Of a stretch of DNA of 64,000 bases, positions 10,445-21,200 are shown piece after piece. A program made the translations under genes and the position numbers. The stretch's first letter is position 1, and every line of letters begins with the position of its first letter. Location of the stretch: assembly GCF_025140835.1 (NCBI RefSeq), contig NZ_CP081154.1, positions 114,737 to 178,736 of the forward strand, written 5' to 3'. Under the pieces are notes generated by a model, which ran no database searches, was not told the DNA's origin, and saw only the letters and a program-made list of their open reading frames with translations. This DNA is from Aliiroseovarius sp. M344 (lineage in GTDB: Bacteria > Pseudomonadota > Alphaproteobacteria > Rhodobacterales > Rhodobacteraceae).

Positions 10445-12625
10445 TTATGACGTCTTGGCGTTAGGGTGATTAGCCGGTGGGTTTTTTGGCGGGATATTCA
10501 GGTCCGCCACGCCGGTTTTTGCGCGCCGCTTGATCTTGCGGATCACAACCGGACATTTGTCGGCCGACTGATACAGAACCTGACAATGCAGGCAGTCGAC
10601 ACACTCGTTGGGATTGATCTCGCCTGTTGGATGAATGGCCTGAACGGGGCATTCATTGGCACAGGTCTGACAGGGATTGCCGCATTCGTGATAGCGTTTC
10701 AGCCAATCAAACATGCGGATACGGGCCGGAATTGCCAATGCGCCGCCCAGCGGGCACACATAACGGCAATAGAACCGTTCAACGAACAGGTTTGCGACGA
10801 TAATCGCGACCGCAAAGACCACGAAGGGCCAGTCGCGCACGAATTTCAGGATGATCGCGGTCTTGAACGGCTCAACCTCGGCATAGGTTTCAGCCATCGA
10901 AAGCGACACCATGCTCAGCCCAAACAGGCCGAAGAAGATCATGTATTTCAGCGGCCACAGGCGTTCATGCAGCCCCCAAGGCAGGGTCCATTGCGGCACC
11001 TTGAACGCCCGCGCGATGCGGTTCGTCAGCTCTTGCAGCGCACCGAACGGGCACAGCCAGCCACAATAGGCCCCACGGCCCCAGAACACCAAAGCGGCCG
11101 CGACAGCGAACCACTGGATGAACACCAGCGGGTCCATAAGGAACGCGTCCCAGGTGAAACCACTGCGCAAACTGTTGATCAACGCCAACAGGTTCACCAC
11201 CGACAGCTGCGCATTGGCATACCAGCCAAGGAAGAACAGCGTGAAGGTCAGGAACCCCATGCGGAACCAGAAGAAGACGCGTGCGTTAGCGGTGGCCTGA
11301 AACTGGAAGAAAAACACGCCAGTCAGCACCAAAAGCATCGCGCCCAGAATGCCGATCTCGACCGACTTGTCTTTCCAGATGCGCTTCCACAACTGCGACT
11401 TGGCGGCAGCCTCGTCATCGGCATCGTTCAGCACGGGCGCGACGGCAGGCAGGGGCAGCAAATAGCTTTGCGGCAGTTTGTAATCCAGATCAAAGGTCAG
11501 GAAGGTCTTGTCAATTGCCCCGACCGCGCGTTGCACCAACAATTGCAGACGGAAAGGTTCGGCGGGGTTGAAGTCGGCCTCGGCCGGGATCTTGAACAGG
11601 TCCATCTCGGTAAAGCTGGGGTTGTCGGGGGTCGCCAGAGACCCAACCCGAAGGTGTTGCTTGTCAAAGAAGCGCGCCGACTTGTCGCCTTGGATCATGT
11701 GGATACGGTCAAAGATGCCGCCCCTGACATAACCCGACCCTTTGAAGCTGTAGGCCCCACGCCCCATCACAAGGATCGCGTGTTCGCCTTCCTCCAGCCA
11801 AGCGGTCAGGTTTTTATACTCCGCCTCACCCAACAGCGATTTACCGATCGACGGCACCGACACCAGCGCCACATGCATGTCGATAAACGTGTCATCAGGG
11901 GCACCCTTTTCCGGGCGTTTGATGGCGCGCGCATCGCCGGTTTCCTCAAACGCGGCGTTGATCTGACCCACATCCAGCGTCATACGACGCACCGATCCGT
12001 CACCTGCCAAGGTCGTCCAGTCCGAAATGGTCTCTTGCGTCATGTCGACTTCGCGTTTCGGCCCTTCGGCCTGTGCCGGGGACAGATCGCCTAGGCCCAG
12101 ACCGCGCGCGACCTTGATGCCTGCGCGCACAAGGCTGTCGTCAATCACCATGATCGTCACGGTCGCGCCTGAAATGATGTCCAGATCATGCGCGGTGCCG
12201 CCCGCCTCCACCTCGGCTTTCAAATCCAGCCCGGTATAGCCTTCGGTCACCTTCACCATCTTGGATTCGGGAATACCGATCAGCACGATCGGTTCCGAGT
12301 GCTTGACCAGCTTCACGCCAGTCAACACCGCATCGGCGTCAATCGCCGCAACAACATGGATGGGTTTGCCCGAATACCCGGTCGTGCCGACGAAATCCGA
12401 GGTCAGAAAGGCATAGGCGATGGTCTCGCCGCCCTTCAGGACGGGGGCTACCGGCACATCCTCGCGGATCGGGCCGAACGCGTCGGCACCTTCGACCAAT
12501 TCAGAGGGCGTTATGTCGGGAAGGAAATTTGCGAGGCTTTCGGCGTTTGCCTCGCCCGCCATGACCCCGGCAAGGATCACGACAATGGCACTGAGCCAGT
12601 GAGAAATCGCGCGCTTTACGTTCAC
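10445..12625 (-). CDS. nosR: NosR, membrane flavo-iron-sulfur protein for N2O reduction
   Basis: NosR passes electrons from the quinol pool to NosZ and is needed for nos expression and activity. In the 726 residues I see a signal/TM segment (residues 10-28), a periplasmic FMN-binding domain (about 80-185) with the SGATVT attachment motif, and about five TM segments from residue 405. Two CxxxCP motifs ([21 protein letters not shown]) and a C-terminal ferredoxin part with two [4Fe-4S] Cys clusters ([20 protein letters not shown]) complete it. The start is GTG with upstream GGAGGTG. It overlaps the preceding DUF2946 gene by 4 bp. Confidence 0.97.
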   Translation of the reverse strand: MNVKRAISHWLSAIVVILAGVMAGEANAESLANFLPDITPSELVEGADAFGPIREDVPVAPVLKGGETIAYAFLTSDFVGTTGYSGKPIHVVAAIDADAVLTGVKLVKHSEPIVLIGIPESKMVKVTEGYTGLDLKAEVEAGGTAHDLDIISGATVTIMVIDDSLVRAGIKVARGLGLGDLSPAQAEGPKREVDMTQETISDWTTLAGDGSVRRMTLDVGQINAAFEETGDARAIKRPEKGAPDDTFIDMHVALVSVPSIGKSLLGEAEYKNLTAWLEEGEHAILVMGRGAYSFKGSGYVRGGIFDRIHMIQGDKSARFFDKQHLRVGSLATPDNPSFTEMDLFKIPAEADFNPAEPFRLQLLVQRAVGAIDKTFLTFDLDYKLPQSYLLPLPAVAPVLNDADDEAAAKSQLWKRIWKDKSVEIGILGAMLLVLTGVFFFQFQATANARVFFWFRMGFLTFTLFFLGWYANAQLSVVNLLALINSLRSGFTWDAFLMDPLVFIQWFAVAAALVFWGRGAYCGWLCPFGALQELTNRIARAFKVPQWTLPWGLHERLWPLKYMIFFGLFGLSMVSLSMAETYAEVEPFKTAIILKFVRDWPFVVFAVAIIVANLFVERFYCRYVCPLGGALAIPARIRMFDWLKRYHECGNPCQTCANECPVQAIHPTGEINPNECVDCLHCQVLYQSADKCPVVIRKIKRRAKTGVADLNIPPKNPPANHPNAKTS

Positions 12626-13092
12626 AGCGCACCTCCGTTTTCTTGGAATGTCGCTATAAACGCGCAGGTGGCGCGGTCAGTTTTGTTCTTTTTCGCGGCT
12701 GGAGGACCCCGGGTTTCCGGCCATGCCCGCCAAAAGGCCGGGCCATCGGTCTGGGACTGCTGCTGCGTGACCGAAGCCACGGCGAACACGGGTGCAAAAC
12801 TTGTGTGGCTCTCGCCGACAAGCCCGGTCAGCGAGACCGCGCACATCGCACAATTCGCACAATCGGGACATCTGTCATGATCACCTGTCGGCGCCTCGGA
12901 CAGGTCTACCTGCACGTATTCCGTTCCAAAATCAGAACAAATCTCGATCCAGGTACCGTTGGAGGCGTAACCGATGGAAGAGGTGATGAGTTGCAAAACC
13001 AGCGCAAGCATCGAGACCACCAAAGCACCACTGTTGGTGGCACGACAAACGGGCCCCACAACGATCTTTGACATCTGCCCCACGCAGCGCAT
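12622..13092 (-). CDS. DUF2946-type small exported Cys-rich protein, first gene of the nos operon
   Basis: The protein has 156 residues with a hydrophobic export segment (about 26-42). It then reads WIEICSDFG, an acidic stretch, and DHDRCPDCANCAMC. The pattern (EIC near the N-terminus, then an H/D-rich CPxC) matches my memory of DUF2946, a proteobacterial family of unknown function often found near copper genes. The Cys cluster could bind Cu or another soft metal; that is inference. The ATG has an upstream GAGG at 8-bp spacing. It overlaps nosR (GTGA), and the FNR-like box lies 64 bp before its start, so it is the leading gene of the nos transcript. Confidence 0.72.
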   Translation of the reverse strand: MRCVGQMSKIVVGPVCRATNSGALVVSMLALVLQLITSSIGYASNGTWIEICSDFGTEYVQVDLSEAPTGDHDRCPDCANCAMCAVSLTGLVGESHTSFAPVFAVASVTQQQSQTDGPAFWRAWPETRGPPAAKKNKTDRATCAFIATFQENGGAL

Positions 13093-13149
13093 TTCCGAAT
13101 CCTCTTCGCGTTTCAGCCAGAACTGTGTGGGATGGCAGGTTCAGCTTCC

Positions 13150-13163
13150 TTGATCTAAGTCAT
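13150..13163 (-). promoter_or_regulatory. FNR/NnrR-type box of the nos operon
   Basis: On the minus strand the bases read ATGAC-TTAG-ATCAA, against the FNR/NnrR/DNR consensus TTGAT-N4-ATCAA. One half-site is perfect and the other keeps 3 of 5. Its centre is 64 bp before the start codon of the first nos gene, the same spacing seen at nirS, norC, hemA and nnrS. Confidence 0.65.
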
Positions 13164-13767
13164 GAACCGCGAACTCGTGGTGGTGATACACAGCTTCCTG
13201 CAAACAGAAGTGCAATGTTGCAGAAATAGCTGCGTAGCCTTTGCTTCACGACATCATGAGGTTTGACAGGAATCGCCCGTATCCCAAGGTCCTACCCATT
13301 GCATCTAATGCCTTCATGGCTGGCTAAAAATGCACCACGGCCTTTCTCGAATTTGCAATCCAGAAAAAACTGGACATAGCACGGCAAGCCCCCCAACATG
13401 ATTCTTGGTATCAGAAGAAAAACAAGTTGCTGACAAAGCTCGCGCACTGATACCCATGTGTGGCATCGGCCAAAAGTGCTGGGAAAGGAAGGGAATAGGG
13501 GGAAATCTTGAGTTTGCTGACGGCAGAATGGAACGGGAGGCATTTTCCTGACCGATCATTCTTTTTGTTGTTTCGCTCACAATCAGCATCGCCGTTCAGA
13601 ATAATTCTATGAACACGACTTGGCTGGATGGATTGGTGTATTTCGCGCCATCCGACCACACACTCAAATTGATTTGTTCAAATTTTAGAGACATACGGCC
13701 TGCGGATTTGCGGCCAAACAGCAATCGACTTTGATTTGCTTTTGTCAACGGAGACAAGGATTTAAAC
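13164..13767. other. Intergenic region between the nos operon and the NRPS/PKS genes
   Basis: I see no convincing gene in these 604 bases. They must hold the NRPS/PKS promoter. An inverted repeat CTGCAA (13198-13203) / TTGCAG (13218-13223) with a 14-base gap could be an operator. The stretch is more AT-rich than the flanking genes, mainly at 13600-13767. No FNR-type box is seen before the NRPS start. AAGGA at 13757-13761 is the ribosome-binding site of the next gene. Confidence 0.5.
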
Positions 13768-16700
13768 ATGAACGGTGTTTTTTGCGGTAATGGGACATTG
13801 CTTATCCAGTGCGCCGAAGCCTTTCTTGAAAAAGGTGGCCAGTGTGCCGGTATTATTTCTTCCGACACCCAGATTGCAGAATGGGCTAGATCCAAAGAAA
13901 TTCCCGTTTTGGGCACTCCTGAAGACCCTAAATTAGGTGGCATATCCGTTGATTGGCTTTTCAGTGTCGCCAATCTCAGCGTGTTGCCCGAAGAATTGGT
14001 CGCACAAGCCAAGACCGGCGCGATTAACTTCCACGACGGCCCGTTGCCAGACCTTGCCGGGCGCAACGTGCCGGTCTGGGCCATTCTGTCCGGTGCAGAA
14101 CAGCACGCGGTCACTTGGCACGAAATGACCATGCAGGTCGATGCGGGGGGTATTTACCGCACCAAGTCATTCCCCATTTCAGGCACAGAAACCGCGTTCA
14201 GCCTGAACGCCAAATGCTACGAGGTCGGGCTGGAAACATTCCGCGATCTGTTGGAAGATTTGTTTGCGGGCACACTGAATGCGACCCCTCAAAGCGGAAA
14301 GATGCTTTGGCACTCCAGTATCAAGCGTCCCGCCAATCTGGGGCTGTTGCGGTTTGATCAACCCGCCAAGTCATTGTCGGCAATCGTTCGCGGACTTGAT
14401 TTTGGCAATTATGCCAATCCCTTGGGAACCGCAAAGCTGTTGACCGGGCACACTCTGCTTGTTGTCGGAAACTTAAAGATCAGCGATGACCACGGGGGAA
14501 CACCGGGCGAAGTCATTTCTGTTGAGGACGACAGCATAGTCATTGCAGCAGCAGACGCGCATGTCGTTCTTTCTGATCTGAGCACTTTGACCGGCGATCC
14601 GGTGGACTTCGCGGCGTTGTCTCTTCAGGCAGGTGAAATTCTCCAAACCTCGACTGAGTTGGAGGCTGAACTTCTAAAGGCCGTGGGCCACAATGAAGCG
14701 CAATGGGAAGAAATCTGCTCGAAAGCCTTTCCTGCGGTCCCCCCATACCCGTTAGCTGCGGAAACACAGGAAGGTGTCGTTAGGGCCCCACTAGACTTAC
14801 CCGCCTGTTCAACAACGCACCTCAGTGCAGCATATCTGGCATGGATTTGTGCGTTATCCGGCAAATCCAGCGCCACATTTGCGCTGCGCGAACCGTCGCT
14901 TCATCCCGCGTTGTCTGACCGGCGCTTGGTCAGCATTGACCTGACGCCAGATGACACCGGATTAACCACAACCGCCAAATTCGATGCTGCTTTGGAAGAT
15001 GCGCGGGCCTTGGCGCCCATGGCTGCTGACCTTCCGCGGCGCCTAACCGATCCGAAACAGCGGGAAGCATCTCAGCTTGCCCTGTCTGTAATTTTCGCAT
15101 CCGAAGGCGCGGACGAAGAAGTTTTAACCGGTGGCACGTTCGCCCTGATCGCGGATAATCCTCGGTTCGTGGCGCGTGGCGTTGACGCAGATATCTTGAC
15201 CGTAATGGCCGGACATTTCAGCTTCTTTTTACGGAACTTTTTGGAAAACTCGTCGGCGCCGCTGACTGGTCTCGCCCTGACTGATCAGGACGAATTGCGC
15301 GACTCTGGAACCGGGGTCGATTTTGACCTCACCATACATGACGCTTTTGACCAGCAGGCGGAAAAGACGCCTGATGCGATTGCACTCGATGTAGGGGGCG
15401 TAACGCTCACGTATCAGGAATTGAAAGAACATGCGGATATTTTTGCCAGCGAGTTGATGCATCGAGGTGCTGAGTCCGGAAAAGTTGTCGGTCTCTGTAT
15501 TGAACGATCTGTCGATCTGGTTGTTGCTTTGCTTGCGATCCTCAAATCCGGGGCAGCTTACCTGCCACTGGACCCCGATTATCCAGCTGAACGCCTGTCT
15601 TTCATGATCGAGAATTCTGGCGCTTGTCTGGTGGTTGCCAGCACCAAAACGCAATCCCTTCTGGATGTTAAACCAAGCCAAATTGTCCTTCCCACCGCAG
15701 GCGCCGAAGCGGCACCGATGCCCAAAGTGTCGTCGGATGAACTTGCTTACCTGATCTACACGTCCGGTTCGACCGGCACTCCGAAAGGGGTTATGGTCCC
15801 GCACAGAGCGGTCCAGAACTTCTTTGCAGGGATGGATCAGAAGATCCCTTATGGTACGAGCTCTCGCTTTCTCGCCGTGACTTCGATCTCGTTCGACATC
15901 TCGGTTCTCGAACTTTTTTGGACCTTGACCCGCGGGCTGACGCTTGTGCTTCAGACCGATGGTCCGGCTAGTGCTGATCTGCCAGGGTTTTCGCTGTTTT
16001 ACTTTGCATCCGAAGTGGCTGGAACTGGGCATCATGCCTATCGCCTGTTGCTGGAAGGCGCGAAATTCGCAGACGAAAATGGCTTTGAAGCGATCTGGAC
16101 ACCCGAACGCCATTTTCATGCCTTTGGCGGATTGTACCCAAATCCCGCAATTAGTGCGGCCATGTTGGCCGGTATTACAAAGAACGTGAAGCTTCGGGCG
16201 GGATCGTCGGTTTTGCCGTTGCATCACCCCATTCGTGTGGCCGAAGATTGGGCGCTGGTTGACAACCTGTCAAACGGGCGCGCCGGCATCGCATTGGCGT
16301 CTGGCTGGCAACCAAACGACTTCGTCGTCCGGCCAGATGCTTTCGCGGACCGCAAGAACATCATGCTTGAAAACGTTGATACATTGCGATCGCTGTGGCG
16401 CGGTGAAAAACAGACGTTTGCCGGGCATGATGGCAAACCGGTAGACGTCGAGATCCACCCAAAACCGATGCAGGCTGATTTGCCGCTGTGGCTCACTGCG
16501 GCTGGCAATCCGGAAACCTTTGCTGCGGCAGCCCAAAAAGGCTGCGGGGTGTTGACTCACCTTCTGGGGCAAACGGTTGAGGAGGTATCTGAAAAGATCA
16601 AAGCCTACCGTGTAGCGTGGCGTGAGGCTGGCCACCCCGGGAATGGTACTGTCACCCTGATGCTTCATACATTCGTGGGTGACGACGAAGAAACCGTGCG

Positions 16701-18219
16701 CGAAACCGTGCGCGGTCCGATGAAAAGCTACCTTAAAAGCGCCGTAGATCTTGTGAAACGCGCTGCATGGACTTTCCCGACAATTGTTGAGCGCGCCAAC
16801 ACCGCAGGCATGTCACCGGTTGAAATGTTCGAACAAGAAGAGCTTTCACCGGAAGATCTGGATCAGCTGCTCGATCATGCATTCGAGCGGTACTACATGA
16901 CGTCAGGTTTGTTCGGCACAACCGAAAGCGCAAAAGACATCGTGCGTCAGGTGACGGCCATTGGCGTCGATGAGATCGGCTGTTTGATTGATTTCGGCGT
17001 TGATACAGATATCGCGCTTGAAAACCTGCCCAATATCAAAGCGCTCATGGACGCGCTGGAAGCCGAAGGCGGCGTTGGCAGAAAAGCCTCCGTTGCGGAA
17101 GAAATCGTGGAAAAAGATATCACGCATCTGCAATGTACGCCCTCAATGGCATCAATGCTGGCTGCGGACGAGCCGGGACAGCGTGCGCTTTCGCATCTTG
17201 ATGTGCTGATGGTCGGCGGAGAGGCCCTGCCTCTGGATCTGGCACGCGATTTACGATCTGCGACCGACGCAAGGTTTTTCAACATGTATGGCCCGACAGA
17301 GACAACGATTTGGTCCTCCTGTGCAGAGCTCAGCGAGATAGAGCATATTGTTCCCTTGGGCGAACCAATCGCCAACACTCGTTTGGACATACGTTCAACG
17401 CAGGGCCACAGTTTGCCCGAATTCGTTGCTGGCGAATTGTGGATTGGCGGGCAAGGTGTCACGAACGGATACTGGCAGCAGCCAGACCTGACCGCCGACA
17501 GGTTTGTCAAAACAGATGACGGCGTCTTCTATAAGACAGGCGATTTGGTTCGTCGCAGACCGGGCGGTGTCCTTGAATTTCTGGGTCGTATCGATAACCA
17601 GATCAAAATTCGCGGTCACAGGATAGAACTGGGCGAGATCGAATCCCAACTTCGTGCAGACCCGTCCATCGCTGAAGCCGTTGCCAAGGCGGTCGAGTTT
17701 TCGGCGGGCGACACTCGCCTTGTCGCCTACGTTACATCGTCCGGCACGCCACCATCAACCGAGCACCTCAAGCAGGCTTTGTCCTCCGTTTTGCCCGATT
17801 TCATGGTCCCGTCACAGTTTGTTGTCCTAGACAAGATACCGCTGACACCCAACGGCAAAGTCGACCGCAATGCGCTGCCTCATCCGGTCAGATCCAGGAC
17901 CGATCAACCCGCCGAAGCCCCTGATAATGAAACGGAAAACATCATCTATCAGGTGTGGCGCGATGCATTGGGGATCGACGATTTTTCGGTCAACAGCAAC
18001 TTCTTCGATCTGGGGGGACACTCACTGCTTGTCGTTCAGGTGCAGCGTGCTCTGAAGGGCAAGTTGGATCGGGCGATCTCGATCACCGATGTGTTCCGAT
18101 ATCCAACCGTCCGCAAGCTCAGCGAATTTATGAGCGGTGAAACCAAAACCGATCAGACTGCTGCTAATCGTGGTGCTGCACGCGCCGCCGCCCGCCTTGC
18201 ACGTATGGGCAGGCGCTGA
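13768..18219 (+). CDS. NRPS starter module: formyltransferase - degenerate C - A(Gly) with inserted LLM monooxygenase - PCP
   Basis: The protein has 1483 residues. Residues 1-290 form a methionyl-tRNA-formyltransferase-like domain with the catalytic triad in place: N87 and H89 in INFHDGPLP, and D125. Residues about 320-515 resemble a worn condensation domain with no HHxxxDG. The adenylation domain starts near 520, has core A3 YTSGSTGTPKG (about 664) and A4 FDISVLELF. It is then interrupted at 738-1100 by a luciferase-like flavin monooxygenase of the MupA/Atu3825 type, and resumes to A5 NMYGPTETT (1171) and A10 PNGKVDR. A PCP follows with Ser1419 in GGHSL. Reading the specificity residues by eye gives D-I-L-Q-M-G-M-I-W-K, close to the glycine code DILQLGLIWK. 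It starts after AAGGA and is followed by the PKS/NRPS gene after 39 bp. Confidence 0.9.
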   Translation: MNGVFCGNGTLLIQCAEAFLEKGGQCAGIISSDTQIAEWARSKEIPVLGTPEDPKLGGISVDWLFSVANLSVLPEELVAQAKTGAINFHDGPLPDLAGRNVPVWAILSGAEQHAVTWHEMTMQVDAGGIYRTKSFPISGTETAFSLNAKCYEVGLETFRDLLEDLFAGTLNATPQSGKMLWHSSIKRPANLGLLRFDQPAKSLSAIVRGLDFGNYANPLGTAKLLTGHTLLVVGNLKISDDHGGTPGEVISVEDDSIVIAAADAHVVLSDLSTLTGDPVDFAALSLQAGEILQTSTELEAELLKAVGHNEAQWEEICSKAFPAVPPYPLAAETQEGVVRAPLDLPACSTTHLSAAYLAWICALSGKSSATFALREPSLHPALSDRRLVSIDLTPDDTGLTTTAKFDAALEDARALAPMAADLPRRLTDPKQREASQLALSVIFASEGADEEVLTGGTFALIADNPRFVARGVDADILTVMAGHFSFFLRNFLENSSAPLTGLALTDQDELRDSGTGVDFDLTIHDAFDQQAEKTPDAIALDVGGVTLTYQELKEHADIFASELMHRGAESGKVVGLCIERSVDLVVALLAILKSGAAYLPLDPDYPAERLSFMIENSGACLVVASTKTQSLLDVKPSQIVLPTAGAEAAPMPKVSSDELAYLIYTSGSTGTPKGVMVPHRAVQNFFAGMDQKIPYGTSSRFLAVTSISFDISVLELFWTLTRGLTLVLQTDGPASADLPGFSLFYFASEVAGTGHHAYRLLLEGAKFADENGFEAIWTPERHFHAFGGLYPNPAISAAMLAGITKNVKLRAGSSVLPLHHPIRVAEDWALVDNLSNGRAGIALASGWQPNDFVVRPDAFADRKNIMLENVDTLRSLWRGEKQTFAGHDGKPVDVEIHPKPMQADLPLWLTAAGNPETFAAAAQKGCGVLTHLLGQTVEEVSEKIKAYRVAWREAGHPGNGTVTLMLHTFVGDDEETVRETVRGPMKSYLKSAVDLVKRAAWTFPTIVERANTAGMSPVEMFEQEELSPEDLDQLLDHAFERYYMTSGLFGTTESAKDIVRQVTAIGVDEIGCLIDFGVDTDIALENLPNIKALMDALEAEGGVGRKASVAEEIVEKDITHLQCTPSMASMLAADEPGQRALSHLDVLMVGGEALPLDLARDLRSATDARFFNMYGPTETTIWSSCAELSEIEHIVPLGEPIANTRLDIRSTQGHSLPEFVAGELWIGGQGVTNGYWQQPDLTADRFVKTDDGVFYKTGDLVRRRPGGVLEFLGRIDNQIKIRGHRIELGEIESQLRADPSIAEAVAKAVEFSAGDTRLVAYVTSSGTPPSTEHLKQALSSVLPDFMVPSQFVVLDKIPLTPNGKVDRNALPHPVRSRTDQPAEAPDNETENIIYQVWRDALGIDDFSVNSNFFDLGGHSLLVVQVQRALKGKLDRAISITDVFRYPTVRKLSEFMSGETKTDQTAANRGAARAAARLARMGRR

Positions 18220-18258
18220 GTTCATGATGCAAAACCGCCAAATATCGAGTATTCAGGC

Positions 18259-21200
18259 ATGACGCAGGAAAGCAAACCGGATAACCGCATCGCCATTGTG
18301 GGGCGTGCAGGTCGATTTCCCGCGTCGAGAAATGTTGAGGAATTCTGGGATTTAATTTCCAGCGGGCGGGTCGGGACTACAAAGCTGAGCGATCAGGCCT
18401 TGCTTGCCGCGGGCGTTAGTCGGGCAGCATTGGCGGACCCAAACTATGTCAAGGCGGCCAATATCCTGCCTGAGATGGAAAGTTTTGATGCTGGCTTCTT
18501 TGGGTTTTCACCGCGCGAAGCGGCGATCCTTGACCCCCAACACAGGCATTTTCTTGAAACCTGCTGGGAAGTTCTGGAAGACGCGGGCCATGTCCCGGAA
18601 AGCTTCGATGGTCGCATCGGGATATATGCGGGCTCAGGCATGCAGGCCTATTTGCCATACAACCTGCTTTCTAATCCCGACCTCGTGGAAGAGATCGGCT
18701 TGTTTCTGTTGCGCCATACCGGGAATGACAAGGATTTCCTGACAACCCGTGCGTCGTACATTCTGAACTTAACCGGTCCATCGGTGGCGGTTCAGACCGC
18801 GTGCTCGACATCACTTGTCGCGGTCCACATGGCTGTCAATGCGCTGCTGTCTTACGAGTGTGACATGGCCCTTGCCGGCGGTGTCACGATCGAGTTGCCA
18901 CACCGGGTTGGCTATAAATTCGCGAAAGGCGAAATCCTGTCACCAGATGGCTATTGCCGCGCATTTGACCAAGCCAGTGAAGGCACGGTTTTCGGTTCAG
19001 GGTCCGCGCTGGTGGCGCTGCGCCGGATGGAAGACGCATTGGCCGACGGTGATGACATCAAGGCCGTTATCCTTGGCTCGGCGATTAATAATGATGGGTC
19101 TTCGAAAGCAAATTATCTTGCGCCGTCTGTCGAAGGGCAGGCCGAGGCCGCAGGGGAAGCGGTAGCCATTGCACAGGTTGAACCGGAAACGATTTCATAC
19201 ATCGAAGCTCATGGCACAGGGACACCCATCGGTGACCCGATCGAGCTAGAGGCGCTCAACGACGTTTATGGCCCCGGCGACAAGTCATCGATTGATATCG
19301 GTTCTGTAAAATCCAACATTGGGCATCTGGACACCGCTGCGGGTGTCGCTGGCTTGATCAAGATCGTCGAAGCGATGCGCCACAGGTTCATCCCTGCAAC
19401 TGCCAATTTCTCGACACCCAACAGCCGGTTCGATTTTTCGTCCAGCCCGTTTCAGGTTTCTGGTGAAGGCAAGCCGTGGAGGTCCGAAGGGCGTCCAAGA
19501 CGGGCGGCAATCAACTCGCTTGGCGTTGGCGGGACTAACGCGCATGTAATCATAGAAGAGGCACCGGAACGGCCCGAAACACCGGCTGAAGACTGCTGGC
19601 GTGTATTTCCGTTTTCTGCCCGTGACGACGCGGCACTTGCGCGTGGAAACGAAAACTGGGCGTCCTTTCTTGAACAAAGCGATACCAGGATGGGTGATGT
19701 CGCTCATACATTGATAAATGGGCGACGTGCATTTCCAGCCAGAATGGCCATTGCTGCCAGAACCAAGGACGATCTTCTCGCAGCCCTGACTGGTGCTGCC
19801 CCTGCCCTGTTGCAAGCTGGTAAATCCGACAGCAACTCTGCCGCTTCCATTGTGTTCATGTATCCGGGCGGCGGCGCGCAATATCCCGGCGCGGGCGCCG
19901 AGATGCTGCAGCAGTCACCCGTTTTCAAGGCTGCCGTTGACGAGTGTTTTTCACTGCTGCCTGCAAGCGCGCCGGACGATCTGTACGAAGTGATGTTCTT
20001 GCGCACACTTGCCGATGACGATGCGCGCGACAAGCTCAGCACGAAATCCGCCTATGCGATCCCGGCCCTGACCATTCTTGGTTATGCATACACCAAGCAG
20101 TTGGAAAGCTGGGGTATTAAACCAGACAGCATCGTCGCGCACTCGGCCGGGGAATACGCAGGGGCCGTCGTATCCGGAGCCATGTCTCTGCGCGATGCGC
20201 TTCGGGTTGTGACGTTGCGGGGGCAGGTTATGGATGACGCGCCCAAAGGCGCGATGACCACCATCCCCGCCGATGAAGCCACTGTTCGAAAACTGGTCGG
20301 TGACAATCTGGACATTGCCGCCCTGAATGCGCCTGAAGTCAGTGTCATTTCAGGCCATATGGACGAGATCGCAGCGCTGGAAAAACAACTCTGCGAAACG
20401 GAACACGCTGCCCGCAGGATACCGCTGGACGTCGCTGCGCACAGCCGCTTGCTGGACGGGCAACTTGACCGGTTCCGCAAAGGGTTCGAAGGCATCAAAT
20501 TCGGCACTCCGACACTTCCGATGGTATCTGCCTTGCGCGGCGGTTGGGGCATCGATGATGATTTCCTCTCGGCCGAATATTGGGTCAGACACTTACGCAA
20601 CACGGTGCGGTTCGCAGACGCGATATCATGTGTATTGGAGAAACCGGACCAGATAATCATTGATATGGGTCCCTCGCAGTCATTGCTTCCGTTGGTCCAG
20701 ATGATTCCGGGAGCAAATCCTCCGCGCGGACTGATCCCCTGCGCGCCAAAGCCTAAGGACGAGACCAGCGAAATTGGCGTGTCGGTCGCTGCCCTTGGCG
20801 GGCTATGGGCAAATGGTGTCGACTTAGATTGGCAACGGCTGCCCGGACAGACCGGGCGCAAAATCTCGTTGCCCACTTATCCGTTCGATAAAACCAAACA
20901 CTGGATTGAACCCGGAATACAAACAGCGGCCAAACCCATCGAAGAGGAACTGCCCAGCCTGCACCGCCGCGAAGATATCGATACATGGTTGGAAACTACG
21001 GCTTGGGTCGAAGAAAAGCCCGCTGGTTCCGCGCCCGAGATTTCTGGTTCATGGGTGATTTTTGCCAACCAGAACCCGTTCGCAAACGACGTCCTGGCGA
21101 CGCTCCAGAAATCATCCCGGGCGCAAGTGACCGTTGTTCGCGCGGGCGATGCCTATCGCCAATCCGGTAACGAATTTGAGATCCGCACAGACGTTGCAGA

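Noticed and set aside
10466..12094. Very long plus-strand open frame opposite nosR.
   Set aside because: NosR on the other strand has full domain support; this frame is rich in Arg, Gln and His and has no known motif.
13292..13659. Several minus-strand frames in the gap before the NRPS gene.
   Set aside because: No plausible start, conserved motif or coding-like composition; the region is AT-rich and best read as regulatory.
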